Positions 50,740 to 59,076 of a stretch of DNA of 64,000 nucleotides are shown piece after piece. The stretch covers positions 21,362 through 85,361 of the forward strand of contig JAZRNH010000059.1 in NCBI GenBank assembly GCA_045648025.1. The letters are read 5' to 3'. Each line of letters begins with the position of its first letter. Position 1 is the first letter of the stretch. The position numbers were made by a program, and so were the translations under genes. This DNA comes from RGIG1681 sp045648025. GTDB taxonomy: Bacteria > Bacillota > Clostridia > Christensenellales > UBA1242. The notes beneath the pieces are model-generated. The model searched no databases. It saw only the letters and a list, made by a program, of their open reading frames with translations, and was not told the DNA's origin.

Positions 50740-50937
50740 CTATTTATATTTATAATAAAGTCGGCAATGACAATATCCTTCAAATTCAGGGTCAGCAATT
50801 TGGTCTTTAAACTCTTTGCACATACATTTGTTTTCTGGAATCTTTTCAAGTCTGCATGGACAGTAACCATCTTTCTTTTTAAGCCCTTCTTGAATCATTT
50901 CAACAACTTTTTTATCTTTATTAAATTCAACCTTCAT
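50740..50937 (-). CDS. Small ferredoxin-thioredoxin-reductase-like catalytic protein
   Basis: A 65-aa protein with the six cysteines of the FTR catalytic chain: CPC (26-28), CMC (38-40) and CHC (56-58), followed by RLYYK. In FTR these hold a 4Fe-4S cluster and the active-site disulfide that reduces thioredoxin. This minimal form is about half the plant/cyanobacterial length, as in stand-alone proteins of anaerobes, which may use ferredoxin directly. Ribosome site AGGAG. No thioredoxin gene is nearby. Confidence 0.85.
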   Translation of the reverse strand: MKVEFNKDKKVVEMIQEGLKKKDGYCPCRLEKIPENKCMCKEFKDQIADPEFEGYCHCRLYYKYK

Positions 50938-51094
50938 ACAACTTTCTCCTATTATTATTTTACACTAAATTCTCATTTTTAAAAAACATTTTAATTTGTT
51001 TGATAAATTTGTAAAAAATCATCAATTGTTTAGTTGTTTAAATATGTTTTTTTTGATATATTGTTTACTGATAAGATATTTTATAGGAGAACTT

Positions 51095-51982
51095 ATGAAA
51101 AAGAAGCCAATTATTATAATGACTGACTCAAATTCGGGAATCCGACAAAGCGAAGCAAAAGACCTTGGAATCTTTGTTGTTCCAATGCCATTTACTATTA
51201 ATGATGAAGAATATTTTGAAGACATTTCAATTTCTCAAGAAGAATTTTATGAATTTTTGAGACAAGATGCAACAGTTTCAACATCTCAACCATCTCAAAT
51301 TTATCTTGAAGAAACTTGGACAAATCTTTTAAAAGAATATGAAGAAGTTGTGTTTATTCCAATGTCAAGCGGTCTTAGTGCAACTTGTGAAAATGCAAAA
51401 AACTATGCAAAATCTTTTGATGGAAAAGTTTTTGTTGTTGACAACAAAAGAATTTCTTGCAATATGAAAGAATCTGTTTTTGAAGCTATTGCCCTTGCAA
51501 AACAAGGCAAAACTGGCAGTCAAATCAAAGCATATTTAGAAAGAACAAGCAACTTGTTTGCAGTTTATATTATGGTTGGAACTCTTAAATATTTAAAGAG
51601 AGGCGGAAGAATTTCTGCCGCAGCTGCAGCAATTGGTTCAGCACTCAATTTAAAACCAATATTAACAACAAATGGTGATAAATTTGAAAAAGTTGCAATG
51701 GTTCTTTCTGTTGCACAAGCAAAAAAGAAAATGATTCAAAAAGTTAAAACAGATATTGAAACTGCATTTAAAAGCGAATATGAAAAAGGCACAATGACAA
51801 TCTCTGTTGCTCACACTGAAAACCTTGCAGAAGCTGAAAAATTTAAAGCAGAAATTATGAAAGAACTTCCAAACTTAAAGTTTAGATGGGTTGACCCACT
51901 TTCACTTAGTGTGTCTTGCCACATTGGTCCAGGTGCACTTGCTGCAACTCTTGGAAATAATGCTTTTATGGATCAAGAATAA
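51095..51982 (+). CDS. DegV family fatty-acid-binding protein
   Basis: A 295-aa cytosolic lipid-binding protein. The opening IIIMTDSNSGIRQSEAKDLGI is typical of DegV, with TSQPS (the TSxPS acyl-chain head-binding loop), GTLKYLKRGGRIS and a C-terminal HIGPGALA motif. DegV/FakB proteins present fatty acids to FakA kinases. Start at ATG 51095 (AGGAG upstream). A second DegV lies at 56101; no FakA gene is in the window. Monocistronic. Confidence 0.9.
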   Translation: MKKKPIIIMTDSNSGIRQSEAKDLGIFVVPMPFTINDEEYFEDISISQEEFYEFLRQDATVSTSQPSQIYLEETWTNLLKEYEEVVFIPMSSGLSATCENAKNYAKSFDGKVFVVDNKRISCNMKESVFEAIALAKQGKTGSQIKAYLERTSNLFAVYIMVGTLKYLKRGGRISAAAAAIGSALNLKPILTTNGDKFEKVAMVLSVAQAKKKMIQKVKTDIETAFKSEYEKGTMTISVAHTENLAEAEKFKAEIMKELPNLKFRWVDPLSLSVSCHIGPGALAATLGNNAFMDQE

Positions 51983-52010
51983 ATAGTAAAAAAATAAATA
52001 AAAATCATAA

Positions 52011-52056
52011 AAAACACTCAAAAATATAGTTTTTTCTATAAATTTGAGTGTTTTTC
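52011..52056. terminator. Bidirectional terminator
   Basis: Long hairpin: AAACACTCAAA / TTTGAGTGTTT with an inner TATAG/CTATA stem, between convergent genes. Confidence 0.8.
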
Positions 52057-52074
52057 TATTGGTTTTGCGATTTT

Positions 52075-52896
52075 TTATAAAAAGTAACCATTAATTGCAA
52101 TAACAGTTTCACCATTTGCAGGAACCGTTACAATAGGTCCTGAAATTGATGGAATTGTAAATAAATTATTGTTTGAAACCACATAATCGGTTGCAACTAA
52201 TGTTTGATAATCAGAAGTTCCAATTTTCAGTTCAACAGACGAAATCACAAAGTTTGGTGGAAGTTGGTCGGTTGTTGTTGAATCTGCAACCGCATTGTCG
52301 CTTCCATTTGTCAGGGTTATATAATAGGTGAAATTTTCCCTGGGTAACACCTCTGTTTCACTTGCAGTTTTTCTAATAGAAAGACCACTAACCCCTCTTC
52401 TATTGATTCTTGAAGATGCTGAACCATTGACAGTTCCTGTGCTGGTGTAACCAATTGCTCTAACTGAGTTTGTAATGGTTGAAAATGAAACTGGCAAATC
52501 AAACACAACTTGTGCTTTATAAGTAAGTGTCATTGACTGACCATTGTTTAATTGTTGAAGTGCAAAAGTAAGTGGACTGGTTTGTGATGGACTCACTGGA
52601 TAGGTTGTTGTTGAAGACAAACTTGCAGAACCTGAAACATAAGCCAAGTTTCCACCACCAAGGTCATCAATAATTCTGACACCTGTTAAAAAAGTTCCAG
52701 TATTGTTGGTAATTCTAACAGTATATGTGATGATGTCACCAGCTGAAAAAGTTGTTGGTGAAGAAGTTTTTGAAACAACCAAACCTGAAACATCTTCAAG
52801 TGTAATTTGATTTACATTTGATGTAACAGTTTCTGTTGTTGATGAACCCACAAATTGATAAGTTGTTGTCGCTGAATTGTTAATTTCGCTAGGCAT
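52075..52896 (-). CDS. DUF11 repeat protein without signal peptide
   Basis: A 273-aa protein made of two DUF11-type beta sandwiches (about 35-155 and 170-273), each starting with a K(T)xxP(T)...GDxITYTVRITNN block (first copy about 40-70) and a diminished second copy (ENFTYYITLTNGSDN). DUF11 domains normally lie in long secreted adhesins; this protein has no signal peptide, no sorting signal and is short. Its codons are less AT-biased than its neighbours and a GC-rich hairpin lies upstream. Strong AGGAGG site. Perhaps acquired or a fragment of a larger surface protein that is still translated. Confidence 0.8.
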   Translation of the reverse strand: MPSEINNSATTTYQFVGSSTTETVTSNVNQITLEDVSGLVVSKTSSPTTFSAGDIITYTVRITNNTGTFLTGVRIIDDLGGGNLAYVSGSASLSSTTTYPVSPSQTSPLTFALQQLNNGQSMTLTYKAQVVFDLPVSFSTITNSVRAIGYTSTGTVNGSASSRINRRGVSGLSIRKTASETEVLPRENFTYYITLTNGSDNAVADSTTTDQLPPNFVISSVELKIGTSDYQTLVATDYVVSNNNLFTIPSISGPIVTVPANGETVIAINGYFL

Positions 52897-52955
52897 ATTT
52901 CCTCCTTTTGTTTTATTTGATAAAAAACTTTTCTTTTGCCTTTATCATATTTTAA

Positions 52956-52975
52956 AGGGCAGACTGTCCTGCCCT
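52956..52975. repeat. GC-rich hairpin in DUF11 gene leader
   Basis: AGGGCAG (52956-52962), loop ACTGTC, CTGCCCT (52969-52975), 60-80 bases upstream of the DUF11 gene start; no T-run. Role unknown. Confidence 0.4.
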
Positions 52976-53010
52976 AACATATTTTATGCCACACACAAAA
53001 TTAATGTCAC

Positions 53011-53046
53011 AAAAAAACACCCCACAAACATTTGCAGGGTGTTTTT
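53011..53046 (-). terminator. Terminator of CYTH gene
   Basis: Stem AAACACCC / GGGTGTTT with a 14-base loop, just beyond the stop at 53050. Confidence 0.75.
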
Positions 53047-53049
53047 ATT

Positions 53050-53589
53050 TTATTTGCTTATATTTTGTTTCATCAATTTTTGAATTCCATCATAAGTAAC
53101 ATTTTTTCTTGAAAGTCCATATGGTTTAACAAATTCAATAATATCCTCTGTTGATGATTTTTCATCTTTGAGTTCAACTTCCAAAAATTCACCAAGACCT
53201 TTGACAGAATCAAAATCAAATTCAAAACCAAAAGCTGAATATGAATCTCTTGTTTTGTCTATTTTCATTTGAATTTCAAATCCAATCGCAAACAAAATCT
53301 TTTCAGTTTGTTCTGCTGACAAAACTTCTGTTTCAAACTCATCACAATAAACAGGGTCAGATTCTCTATGTATTTTTTTATAAGTCAAGATTGCTTTGCC
53401 ATTTTCTTCTCTAATTCTAACACACTCCATTGTTTCGCCATTGATTTCAAATTCGCGAAAATATGGAACATAATAAGTGTCTATCATTCTACTTGTTTTT
53501 GCAGTTGAAACTTTATTTAAATCAAAAATGATTTCTTTTTTTGTCTGTTCATCAATAATAAATTTAAGTTCAATTTCTTTGTTATTCAT
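53050..53589 (-). CDS. CYTH-domain protein (adenylate cyclase/triphosphatase family)
   Basis: A 179-aa CYTH protein. The signature EIELKF (5-10) provides the ExExK metal-binding motif; the following beta-barrel strands (DTYYVPY, CVRIREENGKAILTYKK) carry the alternating charged residues of the tunnel, and FEFDFDSVKGLGEFLEVEL near the C-terminus completes it. Members act as class IV cyclases, thiamine triphosphatases or inorganic triphosphatases. It follows the FabG-like gene by 12 bases, same strand. Confidence 0.88.
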   Translation of the reverse strand: MNNKEIELKFIIDEQTKKEIIFDLNKVSTAKTSRMIDTYYVPYFREFEINGETMECVRIREENGKAILTYKKIHRESDPVYCDEFETEVLSAEQTEKILFAIGFEIQMKIDKTRDSYSAFGFEFDFDSVKGLGEFLEVELKDEKSSTEDIIEFVKPYGLSRKNVTYDGIQKLMKQNISK

Positions 53590-53601
53590 AAAATTCTCAC
53601 A

Positions 53602-54351
53602 TTATGTTCTTGCACAACCATCAACTGACAAAATTTCACCAGTAACATAACTTGCAGCATCACTAGCAAGATATAAAAATGCATTTGCAACATCTTCAGG
53701 TGTTCCAATTCTGCCAAGTGGAATAGTTTTTTGAATGCCTTCTCTAACAGCATCTGGAAGGTTTGCAACCATATCTGTATCAGTAACACCAGGAGCCACT
53801 GCATTAACTCTAATTTTGTCAGCAGCAAGTTCTCTTGCAAGTGACTTTGTCATACCATTAACAGCAAACTTAGAAGTTGGATAAGCCACACCTGCTGGTT
53901 GACCATAAAGTGAAACCATTGAAGAAGTGTTTAAAATAACACCGCCACCATTTGCTTTCATAACAGGAGCAACCGCTCTTATTGCATAAAACACAGCATT
54001 AACATTAAGCATCATAACTTTATCAAATGCTTCTGGTTGATAATTATAAATGCTGTCCATTGCAGAAACACCAGCATTGTTAACCAAAATATCAATCTTT
54101 CCATATTTTTTTGCAACTGCTTGAATAGCTGTTTCAACAGCAGCAGCATCTGTTAAATTTGGAGCGATTCCTTCAACAGCATAATTTTTATTAATTTTTT
54201 TAAGTTCTGCAACAGCCTTGTCTGCGGTTTCTTGTTTTGAACCACAAAGCACAACCTTTGCACCATTATCAAGATAGGTCTTTACAATAGAAAAACCAAT
54301 ACCTCTTGTTCCGCCAGTAACAACGGCAACTTTACCTTTTAATAATTCCAT
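53602..54351 (-). CDS. FabG-like short-chain dehydrogenase
   Basis: A 249-aa SDR. Cofactor loop TGGTRGIG (13-20), NNAGVSA, active-site Ser in NTSSMVS, YPTSK catalytic Tyr/Lys and an APGVTDTDMV loop. Close to 3-oxoacyl-ACP reductases. Ribosome site AAGGAG. In a row with an MFS gene upstream (26-base gap) and CYTH downstream. Exact substrate not inferable. Confidence 0.88.
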   Translation of the reverse strand: MELLKGKVAVVTGGTRGIGFSIVKTYLDNGAKVVLCGSKQETADKAVAELKKINKNYAVEGIAPNLTDAAAVETAIQAVAKKYGKIDILVNNAGVSAMDSIYNYQPEAFDKVMMLNVNAVFYAIRAVAPVMKANGGGVILNTSSMVSLYGQPAGVAYPTSKFAVNGMTKSLARELAADKIRVNAVAPGVTDTDMVANLPDAVREGIQKTIPLGRIGTPEDVANAFLYLASDAASYVTGEILSVDGCART

Positions 54352-54377
54352 AAAACATCTCCTTTTTTTTACTAATT

Positions 54378-55517
54378 CTATTCTAAAACATTTTTATCTT
54401 GTTTAGCAACTAAAATTTTAACAGCAGTTCCTGCCATAATGGCGGCAGAAACCATACCCACCACAAATTGTCCCACCAAACTTGGAATAACAAAATATGG
54501 CATAAACATAATTTCTTTTGCAAACATTATATAAACATCTCTATAACTCATTCCGTCAAACCTGTTGTTTTCTCTGGTAAGTTTTTTAACAAAACAAGAA
54601 AACATTGGAACAAACATAAGTGGAAAGCTCACTGCAATAACACAAGAACAAACATAAAGAATAGCAGCATTTTTAATGGTAAGCATCAAAACACTTCCAA
54701 CCACAAGAAACACTGCACTAAAACAAATGCTTATAGCAGACTTGTTTTTCTTAATCAAAAACTTAGCAAACAAATTTGCTGCAATTTTGCAAACTTCAAT
54801 AGCGGCCATAACAATTGCAACTGCTTCAAATGTTAAATTTTCAACAAACAAATAAAGTGGAACAACCACATCAAGCACAGACTGACAAATTGAAAATGCT
54901 CCATGATAAACATTGAAAATCTTATAAGACTTTTTATCAACAACTGGTGGGTGCAATGCAATTTCATTGTAATTTGATTTCAAAAGATTATAGCCATACA
55001 CAATAGGCACAGCTGAAAGCAAATAAAGAACCGTTCCTGCAATTGAAAGCACCAATATTGAATCTTTAAATGATGAGCCAATTATAAAACCACTTGCAAT
55101 AGTGAATATCAATTTTCCAACATTGGTTGCAATTTGAAACTTGGCAACATTTACTTCTTTGTCAGTAAATGCAAACAAAATATTAAGCGGAACTGAATAA
55201 AGCACCTGCCCCATCGCTGCAAACACCGCAATAATCAAACAGAGCCACCAAGAAATTTTTGCCGTTAATAAAAATTGCAAAATAATAAGCGGCACAGCAT
55301 GAAGAATCATCGCTATCACACCATATTTCTGCAAAAACTTCTTTAATGCAATATTAAAAATTCCACATAAAAAATAATAGCTTACAAGATAAATCATTGA
55401 AAGCCATAAACTTCCACCATTTTTCAAAATAATGAGCGGAATAAAAACTTTAACCATACTATCTGCAATGGCTTTTATTAGTTTATGGCAAAATATCAAA
55501 TTAGTTCTATTTTTCAT
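54378..55517 (-). CDS. MFS transporter
   Basis: A 379-aa membrane protein with about 11-12 predicted spans and the short helical loops of MFS carriers (for example GGSLWLSMIYLVSYYF and VLYSVPLNILFAF). It is divergent from the MarR gene, with a 131-base region holding two copies of the MarR-type operator; control of this carrier by that regulator is likely. A FabG-like gene follows after 26 bases. Export of a toxic compound or fatty acid is possible. Confidence 0.82.
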   Translation of the reverse strand: MKNRTNLIFCHKLIKAIADSMVKVFIPLIILKNGGSLWLSMIYLVSYYFLCGIFNIALKKFLQKYGVIAMILHAVPLIILQFLLTAKISWWLCLIIAVFAAMGQVLYSVPLNILFAFTDKEVNVAKFQIATNVGKLIFTIASGFIIGSSFKDSILVLSIAGTVLYLLSAVPIVYGYNLLKSNYNEIALHPPVVDKKSYKIFNVYHGAFSICQSVLDVVVPLYLFVENLTFEAVAIVMAAIEVCKIAANLFAKFLIKKNKSAISICFSAVFLVVGSVLMLTIKNAAILYVCSCVIAVSFPLMFVPMFSCFVKKLTRENNRFDGMSYRDVYIMFAKEIMFMPYFVIPSLVGQFVVGMVSAAIMAGTAVKILVAKQDKNVLE

Positions 55518-55572
55518 AACACCACCAGTTTATCAAAAAAAATTTATAAATCAAAACAAAAAACATAAAAAA

Positions 55573-55629
55573 CTTGTTGACAAATCAACAAGAAATCTAT
55601 AATATATTACTTGTTGACAAATCAACAAG
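55573..55629. promoter_or_regulatory. Two identical 20-base MarR-type operators
   Basis: CTTGTTGACAAATCAACAAG at 55573-55592 and again, identical, at 55610-55629 (37-base period). Each is an inverted repeat CTTGTTGA-N4-TCAACAAG. The first contains the -35 TTGACA of the MarR gene, the second lies around the transcription start, so MarR autorepression is expected, plus control of the divergent MFS gene. Confidence 0.85.
55577..55605 (+). promoter_or_regulatory. marR-degV promoter
   Basis: TTGACA (55577-55582), 17-base spacer, TAATAT (55600-55605), embedded between the operators. Confidence 0.6.
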
Positions 55630-55648
55630 GTTTAATTAGGAGTTATTT

Positions 55649-56101
55649 ATGCAAGACAGATTTAATACATTCACTATGCAAATTGCCAAAATAAGCAGAA
55701 ATATTCGAAAAATTAAAACTGAAGAAATGTCTGAGTTTAATTTAAAAAGCACCCATGTTTCTTGCCTTTATTATCTATACAAAAACAACGGAACATTAAC
55801 TGCAAAAGAAATTTCTGACCTTTGCGATGAAGATAAAGCCGCAGTTTCAAGATCTCTTGATTATCTTGAAGCAAATGGCTATATAACTTGTGATTCAAAA
55901 CTTGAAAAAAGATATAAAAGTCCACTTGTTTTAACTGAAAAAGGTAAACAAATTGGAGAAAAGGTTATTCAAAAAATCGATGGAATCTTAGATATTTCAA
56001 GTGTTGGTTTAAGCGAATCTGAAAGAGAAAATTTCTATTCTGCATTAATTTTAATTTCTGACAATTTACAAAAAATAAGTAATAAATATGGAGAAAAATA
56101 A
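55649..56101 (+). CDS. MarR-family transcriptional regulator
   Basis: A 150-aa winged-helix repressor. The recognition region DEDKAAVSRSLDYLEANGYIT (about 71-91) and wing KRYKSPLVLTEKG follow the MarR layout, with N- and C-terminal dimerisation helices. TTAGGAG ribosome site. Its gene overlaps the downstream DegV gene by one base (TAATG), and two identical inverted repeats lie in its promoter. Together this suggests a FabT-like sensor of fatty acids or lipids that controls a DegV lipid carrier and an MFS exporter. Confidence 0.92.
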   Translation: MQDRFNTFTMQIAKISRNIRKIKTEEMSEFNLKSTHVSCLYYLYKNNGTLTAKEISDLCDEDKAAVSRSLDYLEANGYITCDSKLEKRYKSPLVLTEKGKQIGEKVIQKIDGILDISSVGLSESERENFYSALILISDNLQKISNKYGEK

Positions 56102-56946
56102 TGGTTAAATTAATTATTGATTCTGGCAGTGACATAAGCCAAAAAGAAGCAGAAGAACTTGGAATTATTGTGGTTCCAATCGAAGTTCAATTTGAAGATG
56201 GTGAATATTTAGATGGTGTTACACTTCTTCCTGATGAATTTTATGAAAAACTTACAAAATGCAAAGAACTCCCACACACAAGCTTAATCAATGAATATAG
56301 ATGGAATGAAGCATTTGAAGCAGCAACAAAAGACGGTTCTGATGCTGTTGCAGTTGTACTTTCATCAAAACTTTCCGGAACATATAAAGCCGCTGTTGAT
56401 GCTGCTGCAAAATATAATGGAAAAGTTCAAGTTGTTGACAGTTTATCTGCAACCCTTGGCGAAAGAGTTTTGGGAATATATGCTTTAAACCTTATAAAAG
56501 AAGGAAAATCTGCAATTGAAATTGCGGCAGCACTTGAAGAAAAGAAAACAAAACTTCATGTTTATGCAATGATTGACACATTAAAATATTTGAAAAAAGG
56601 TGGAAGAATTTCTGCAACAACTGCATTTTTTGGTGAACTTTTATCAATAAAACCAATTGCTGGTGTTATTGATGGCGAAGTTAAAGTTTTGGGCAAAGAA
56701 AAAGGCATCAAAAAAGCAAGTCAAGCAATTGAAAACCTTGTAAATAAAAATGGCGGAATCGACTTTTCAATGCCTTATGGAACTCTTTGGACTGGCAATG
56801 ACAAATCTCTTCTTGAAAAATTTATTGAAGAAAAATCTTCACTTTGGTCTGAAGATTCTCAAAATATTGCACAACATATAATGGGCTGCACAATTGGAAC
56901 ACATATTGGACCAGGTGCATTTGGAATTGTATTCTTTGAAAAATAA
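56101..56946 (+). CDS. DegV family fatty-acid-binding protein (second)
   Basis: A 281-aa DegV protein. It has the LIIDSGSDISQKEAEELGI opening, the lipid-head loop PHTSLIN in place of TSxPS, DTLKYLKKGGRIS and a C-terminal THIGPGAFG motif. In an operon with the MarR gene (1-base overlap), unlike the DegV at 51095. As with FakB paralogues, the two may prefer different fatty acids. Terminator follows. Confidence 0.9.
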   Translation: MVKLIIDSGSDISQKEAEELGIIVVPIEVQFEDGEYLDGVTLLPDEFYEKLTKCKELPHTSLINEYRWNEAFEAATKDGSDAVAVVLSSKLSGTYKAAVDAAAKYNGKVQVVDSLSATLGERVLGIYALNLIKEGKSAIEIAAALEEKKTKLHVYAMIDTLKYLKKGGRISATTAFFGELLSIKPIAGVIDGEVKVLGKEKGIKKASQAIENLVNKNGGIDFSMPYGTLWTGNDKSLLEKFIEEKSSLWSEDSQNIAQHIMGCTIGTHIGPGAFGIVFFEK

Positions 56947-56948
56947 CA

Positions 56949-56975
56949 AAAAAACACTTCTGTTGAAGTGTTTTT
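56949..56975 (+). terminator. Terminator of marR-degV
   Basis: Stem AAAACACTTC / GAAGTGTTTT, loop TGTT. Confidence 0.85.
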
Positions 56976-56998
56976 CTTTGTCCAAAATAATTAATCTT

Positions 56999-57027
56999 TT
57001 GACAATCATACCTGCAAATGATATTCT
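56999..57027 (+). promoter_or_regulatory. Promoter of alcohol dehydrogenase gene
   Basis: TTGACA (56999-57004), 17-base spacer, TATTCT (57022-57027). Confidence 0.65.
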
Positions 57028-57070
57028 TATGATAGTCACAAAAAATTATAATAAATTAAGGTGAAATTAT

Positions 57071-58270
57071 ATGAATATATTTAAGAAAATATTTGCAAGA
57101 ACATATCAATTTATCTTTAAAATTGCCATACCATTCTTGCCATACAGACAACCAAAAATTTTAAAAACAAATGAAGATATTATTTCTGTTTTAAAAGAAA
57201 AAAATATTGATTCAGTTCTTCTTGTAACCGACAAAGGAATCAGAGGTTTAAACTTAACCAAATCTCTTGAAACATCAATCAAAAAAGCAAACATTAATCT
57301 TGCAGTTTTTGACGAAACCGTTCCAAACCCAACATCAGACAATGTTGAAGCCGCAGTTGAACTTTTTAATAAAAACAATTGCAAATCAATCATCGCTTTT
57401 GGTGGCGGATCTGTTATGGACTGTGCAAAAGCTACTGGTGCAAAAATTGCCTACCCAAACAAAACACTTGCCCAAATGAAAGGTGTTATGAAAATTTTAA
57501 AAAAGATTCCTCTTTTGTTTGCAATTCCAACCACAGCCGGAACTGGAAGTGAAACCACCCTTGCGGCGGTAATCACCGACAGCAAAACAAGACACAAATT
57601 TGCAATCAATTCGTTTCCACTTATTCCAAGTTTCGCAGTTTTAACCGCAGAGGTTACAACAGGACTTCCAAAACACATAACTTCAACAACAGGTATGGAT
57701 GCTCTCACCCATGCTGTTGAAGCATACATTGGCAGAAGCACCACAAAAAGCACAAGAGCCGCTTCACTTGAAGCTGTTAAATTAATTTTTGAAAATCTTG
57801 AAACCGCTTATAATGAACCAACCAATCTTGTTGCAAGAGAAAATATGCTTATTGCAGCATACAAAGCTGGTGTTGCTTTCACAAAATCTTATGTGGGAAC
57901 AGTTCACTCAATTGCTCACTCTCTTGGTGGAAAATATAACACCGCTCATGGTCTTGCAAATGCAGTTATACTTCCTGTGATTCTTAAAAAATATGGCAAA
58001 ACCATTTACAAAAAACTTTGGAAACTTGCCGTGTTTGCAGGTCTTTGCAACAAACAAACATCATATGAACAAGCTGCAAAAATCTTTATTGAAAAAATTG
58101 AAGAAATGAACAAAAATATGAATATCCCATCAACTCTTCCAGAAATTCAAGAAGAAGATATTCCAACTCTTGCAAAAACCGCAGAACATGAAACAATTCC
58201 ACTTTATCCAGTTCCAAAAATGTTTACCGCAAAAGAACTTGAAAAAGTTTATTATGAAATAAAAGGCTAA
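57071..58270 (+). CDS. Iron-containing alcohol dehydrogenase
   Basis: A 399-aa group III dehydrogenase. NAD-binding GGGSVMDCAK (about 112-121), PTTAGTGSE (about 155-163) and metal-ligand blocks GMDALTHAVEAY, VHSIAHSLGG and NTAHGLANA are intact. The first 30 residues add a basic, hydrophobic N-terminal extension. Likely reduces an aldehyde or ketone at the end of fermentation, or acts in lipid/diol metabolism. The YhhN gene follows after 10 bases in the same operon. Confidence 0.92.
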   Translation: MNIFKKIFARTYQFIFKIAIPFLPYRQPKILKTNEDIISVLKEKNIDSVLLVTDKGIRGLNLTKSLETSIKKANINLAVFDETVPNPTSDNVEAAVELFNKNNCKSIIAFGGGSVMDCAKATGAKIAYPNKTLAQMKGVMKILKKIPLLFAIPTTAGTGSETTLAAVITDSKTRHKFAINSFPLIPSFAVLTAEVTTGLPKHITSTTGMDALTHAVEAYIGRSTTKSTRAASLEAVKLIFENLETAYNEPTNLVARENMLIAAYKAGVAFTKSYVGTVHSIAHSLGGKYNTAHGLANAVILPVILKKYGKTIYKKLWKLAVFAGLCNKQTSYEQAAKIFIEKIEEMNKNMNIPSTLPEIQEEDIPTLAKTAEHETIPLYPVPKMFTAKELEKVYYEIKG

Positions 58271-58280
58271 GGAGAAAATT

Positions 58281-58982
58281 ATGAAAAAATTTCAACTCAT
58301 TTCAAACATTGCTTTAATGATTGCAATCATCATTGGAGATATTCTTTATATGACAATTGACGGACTTTTAATCAAATCAACCGCTAGTATTCTTTTTGTT
58401 TTGCTTGGTGCCGTAAACCTTGCAATTGCAATCAAAAACAAAACCCCTCTCAAAAATTTCTGTATAATTATGACCATTGGCTTATTTTTTGCAATGCTTG
58501 GCGACATACTTTTAGAAATTGAATTTGTTGTTGGTGCTGCACTCTTTGCAGTTGGACACATCTTCTATTTTGTGGCATATTGCACACTCCAAAAATTTGA
58601 ACTTAAAAACTTAATTCCATCTGCTTGTATATTTGTTCCATCTGCCTGTTTGATTTTATTTGTTAAGCTCTTTGACTTTGGCGGAATCTTTATGCAAATT
58701 GTTTGCCTTGTTTATGCCGCAATAATTTCACTTATGGTTGGAAAATCAATTTCAAACTTAATCAAAGAAAAAAATATTTTGAATATTCTTTTAGTTGTTG
58801 GCAGCTGCTTGTTTTTCTTCTCTGACTTTATGCTTGTGTTTAATGTGTTTGCAGCCGTTCCAAGAATTTTTGGAATATTGTGTCTTTCAACATATTATCC
58901 TGCTGAAATTGTTCTTGCTTATTCAATCAACAAAACACACTCACTTGAATTGGAACAAACCGAAACCACAAATAAAAACTAA
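58281..58982 (+). CDS. YhhN family membrane protein (lysoplasmalogenase-like)
   Basis: A 233-aa polytopic membrane protein with about eight spans. Family landmarks are the GDILLEIE segment near the third span and GSCLFFFSDFMLVF near the sixth, with acidic residues proposed to be catalytic. Some members hydrolyse the vinyl-ether bond of lysoplasmalogen, releasing a fatty aldehyde. Its place directly after an iron alcohol dehydrogenase that could reduce such an aldehyde is suggestive, since many anaerobes make plasmalogens. AAGGAG ribosome site. Confidence 0.85.
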   Translation: MKKFQLISNIALMIAIIIGDILYMTIDGLLIKSTASILFVLLGAVNLAIAIKNKTPLKNFCIIMTIGLFFAMLGDILLEIEFVVGAALFAVGHIFYFVAYCTLQKFELKNLIPSACIFVPSACLILFVKLFDFGGIFMQIVCLVYAAIISLMVGKSISNLIKEKNILNILLVVGSCLFFFSDFMLVFNVFAAVPRIFGILCLSTYYPAEIVLAYSINKTHSLELEQTETTNKN

Positions 58983-58986
58983 TCAC

Positions 58987-59015
58987 AAAAACACCAGAAA
59001 CAACTGGTGTTTTTT
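58987..59015 (+). terminator. Terminator of adh-yhhN
   Basis: Stem AAAAACACCAG / CTGGTGTTTTT, 6-base loop. Confidence 0.85.
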
Positions 59016-59024
59016 GTTTTTCTT

Positions 59025-59053
59025 TTGACTAGTTATTTGTTTGTATGTTAAAC
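59025..59053 (+). promoter_or_regulatory. Promoter
   Basis: TTGACT (59025-59030), 17-base spacer, TTAAAC (59048-59053). Confidence 0.5.
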
Positions 59054-59076
59054 TTAAATCATATTAGGAGAAAATA

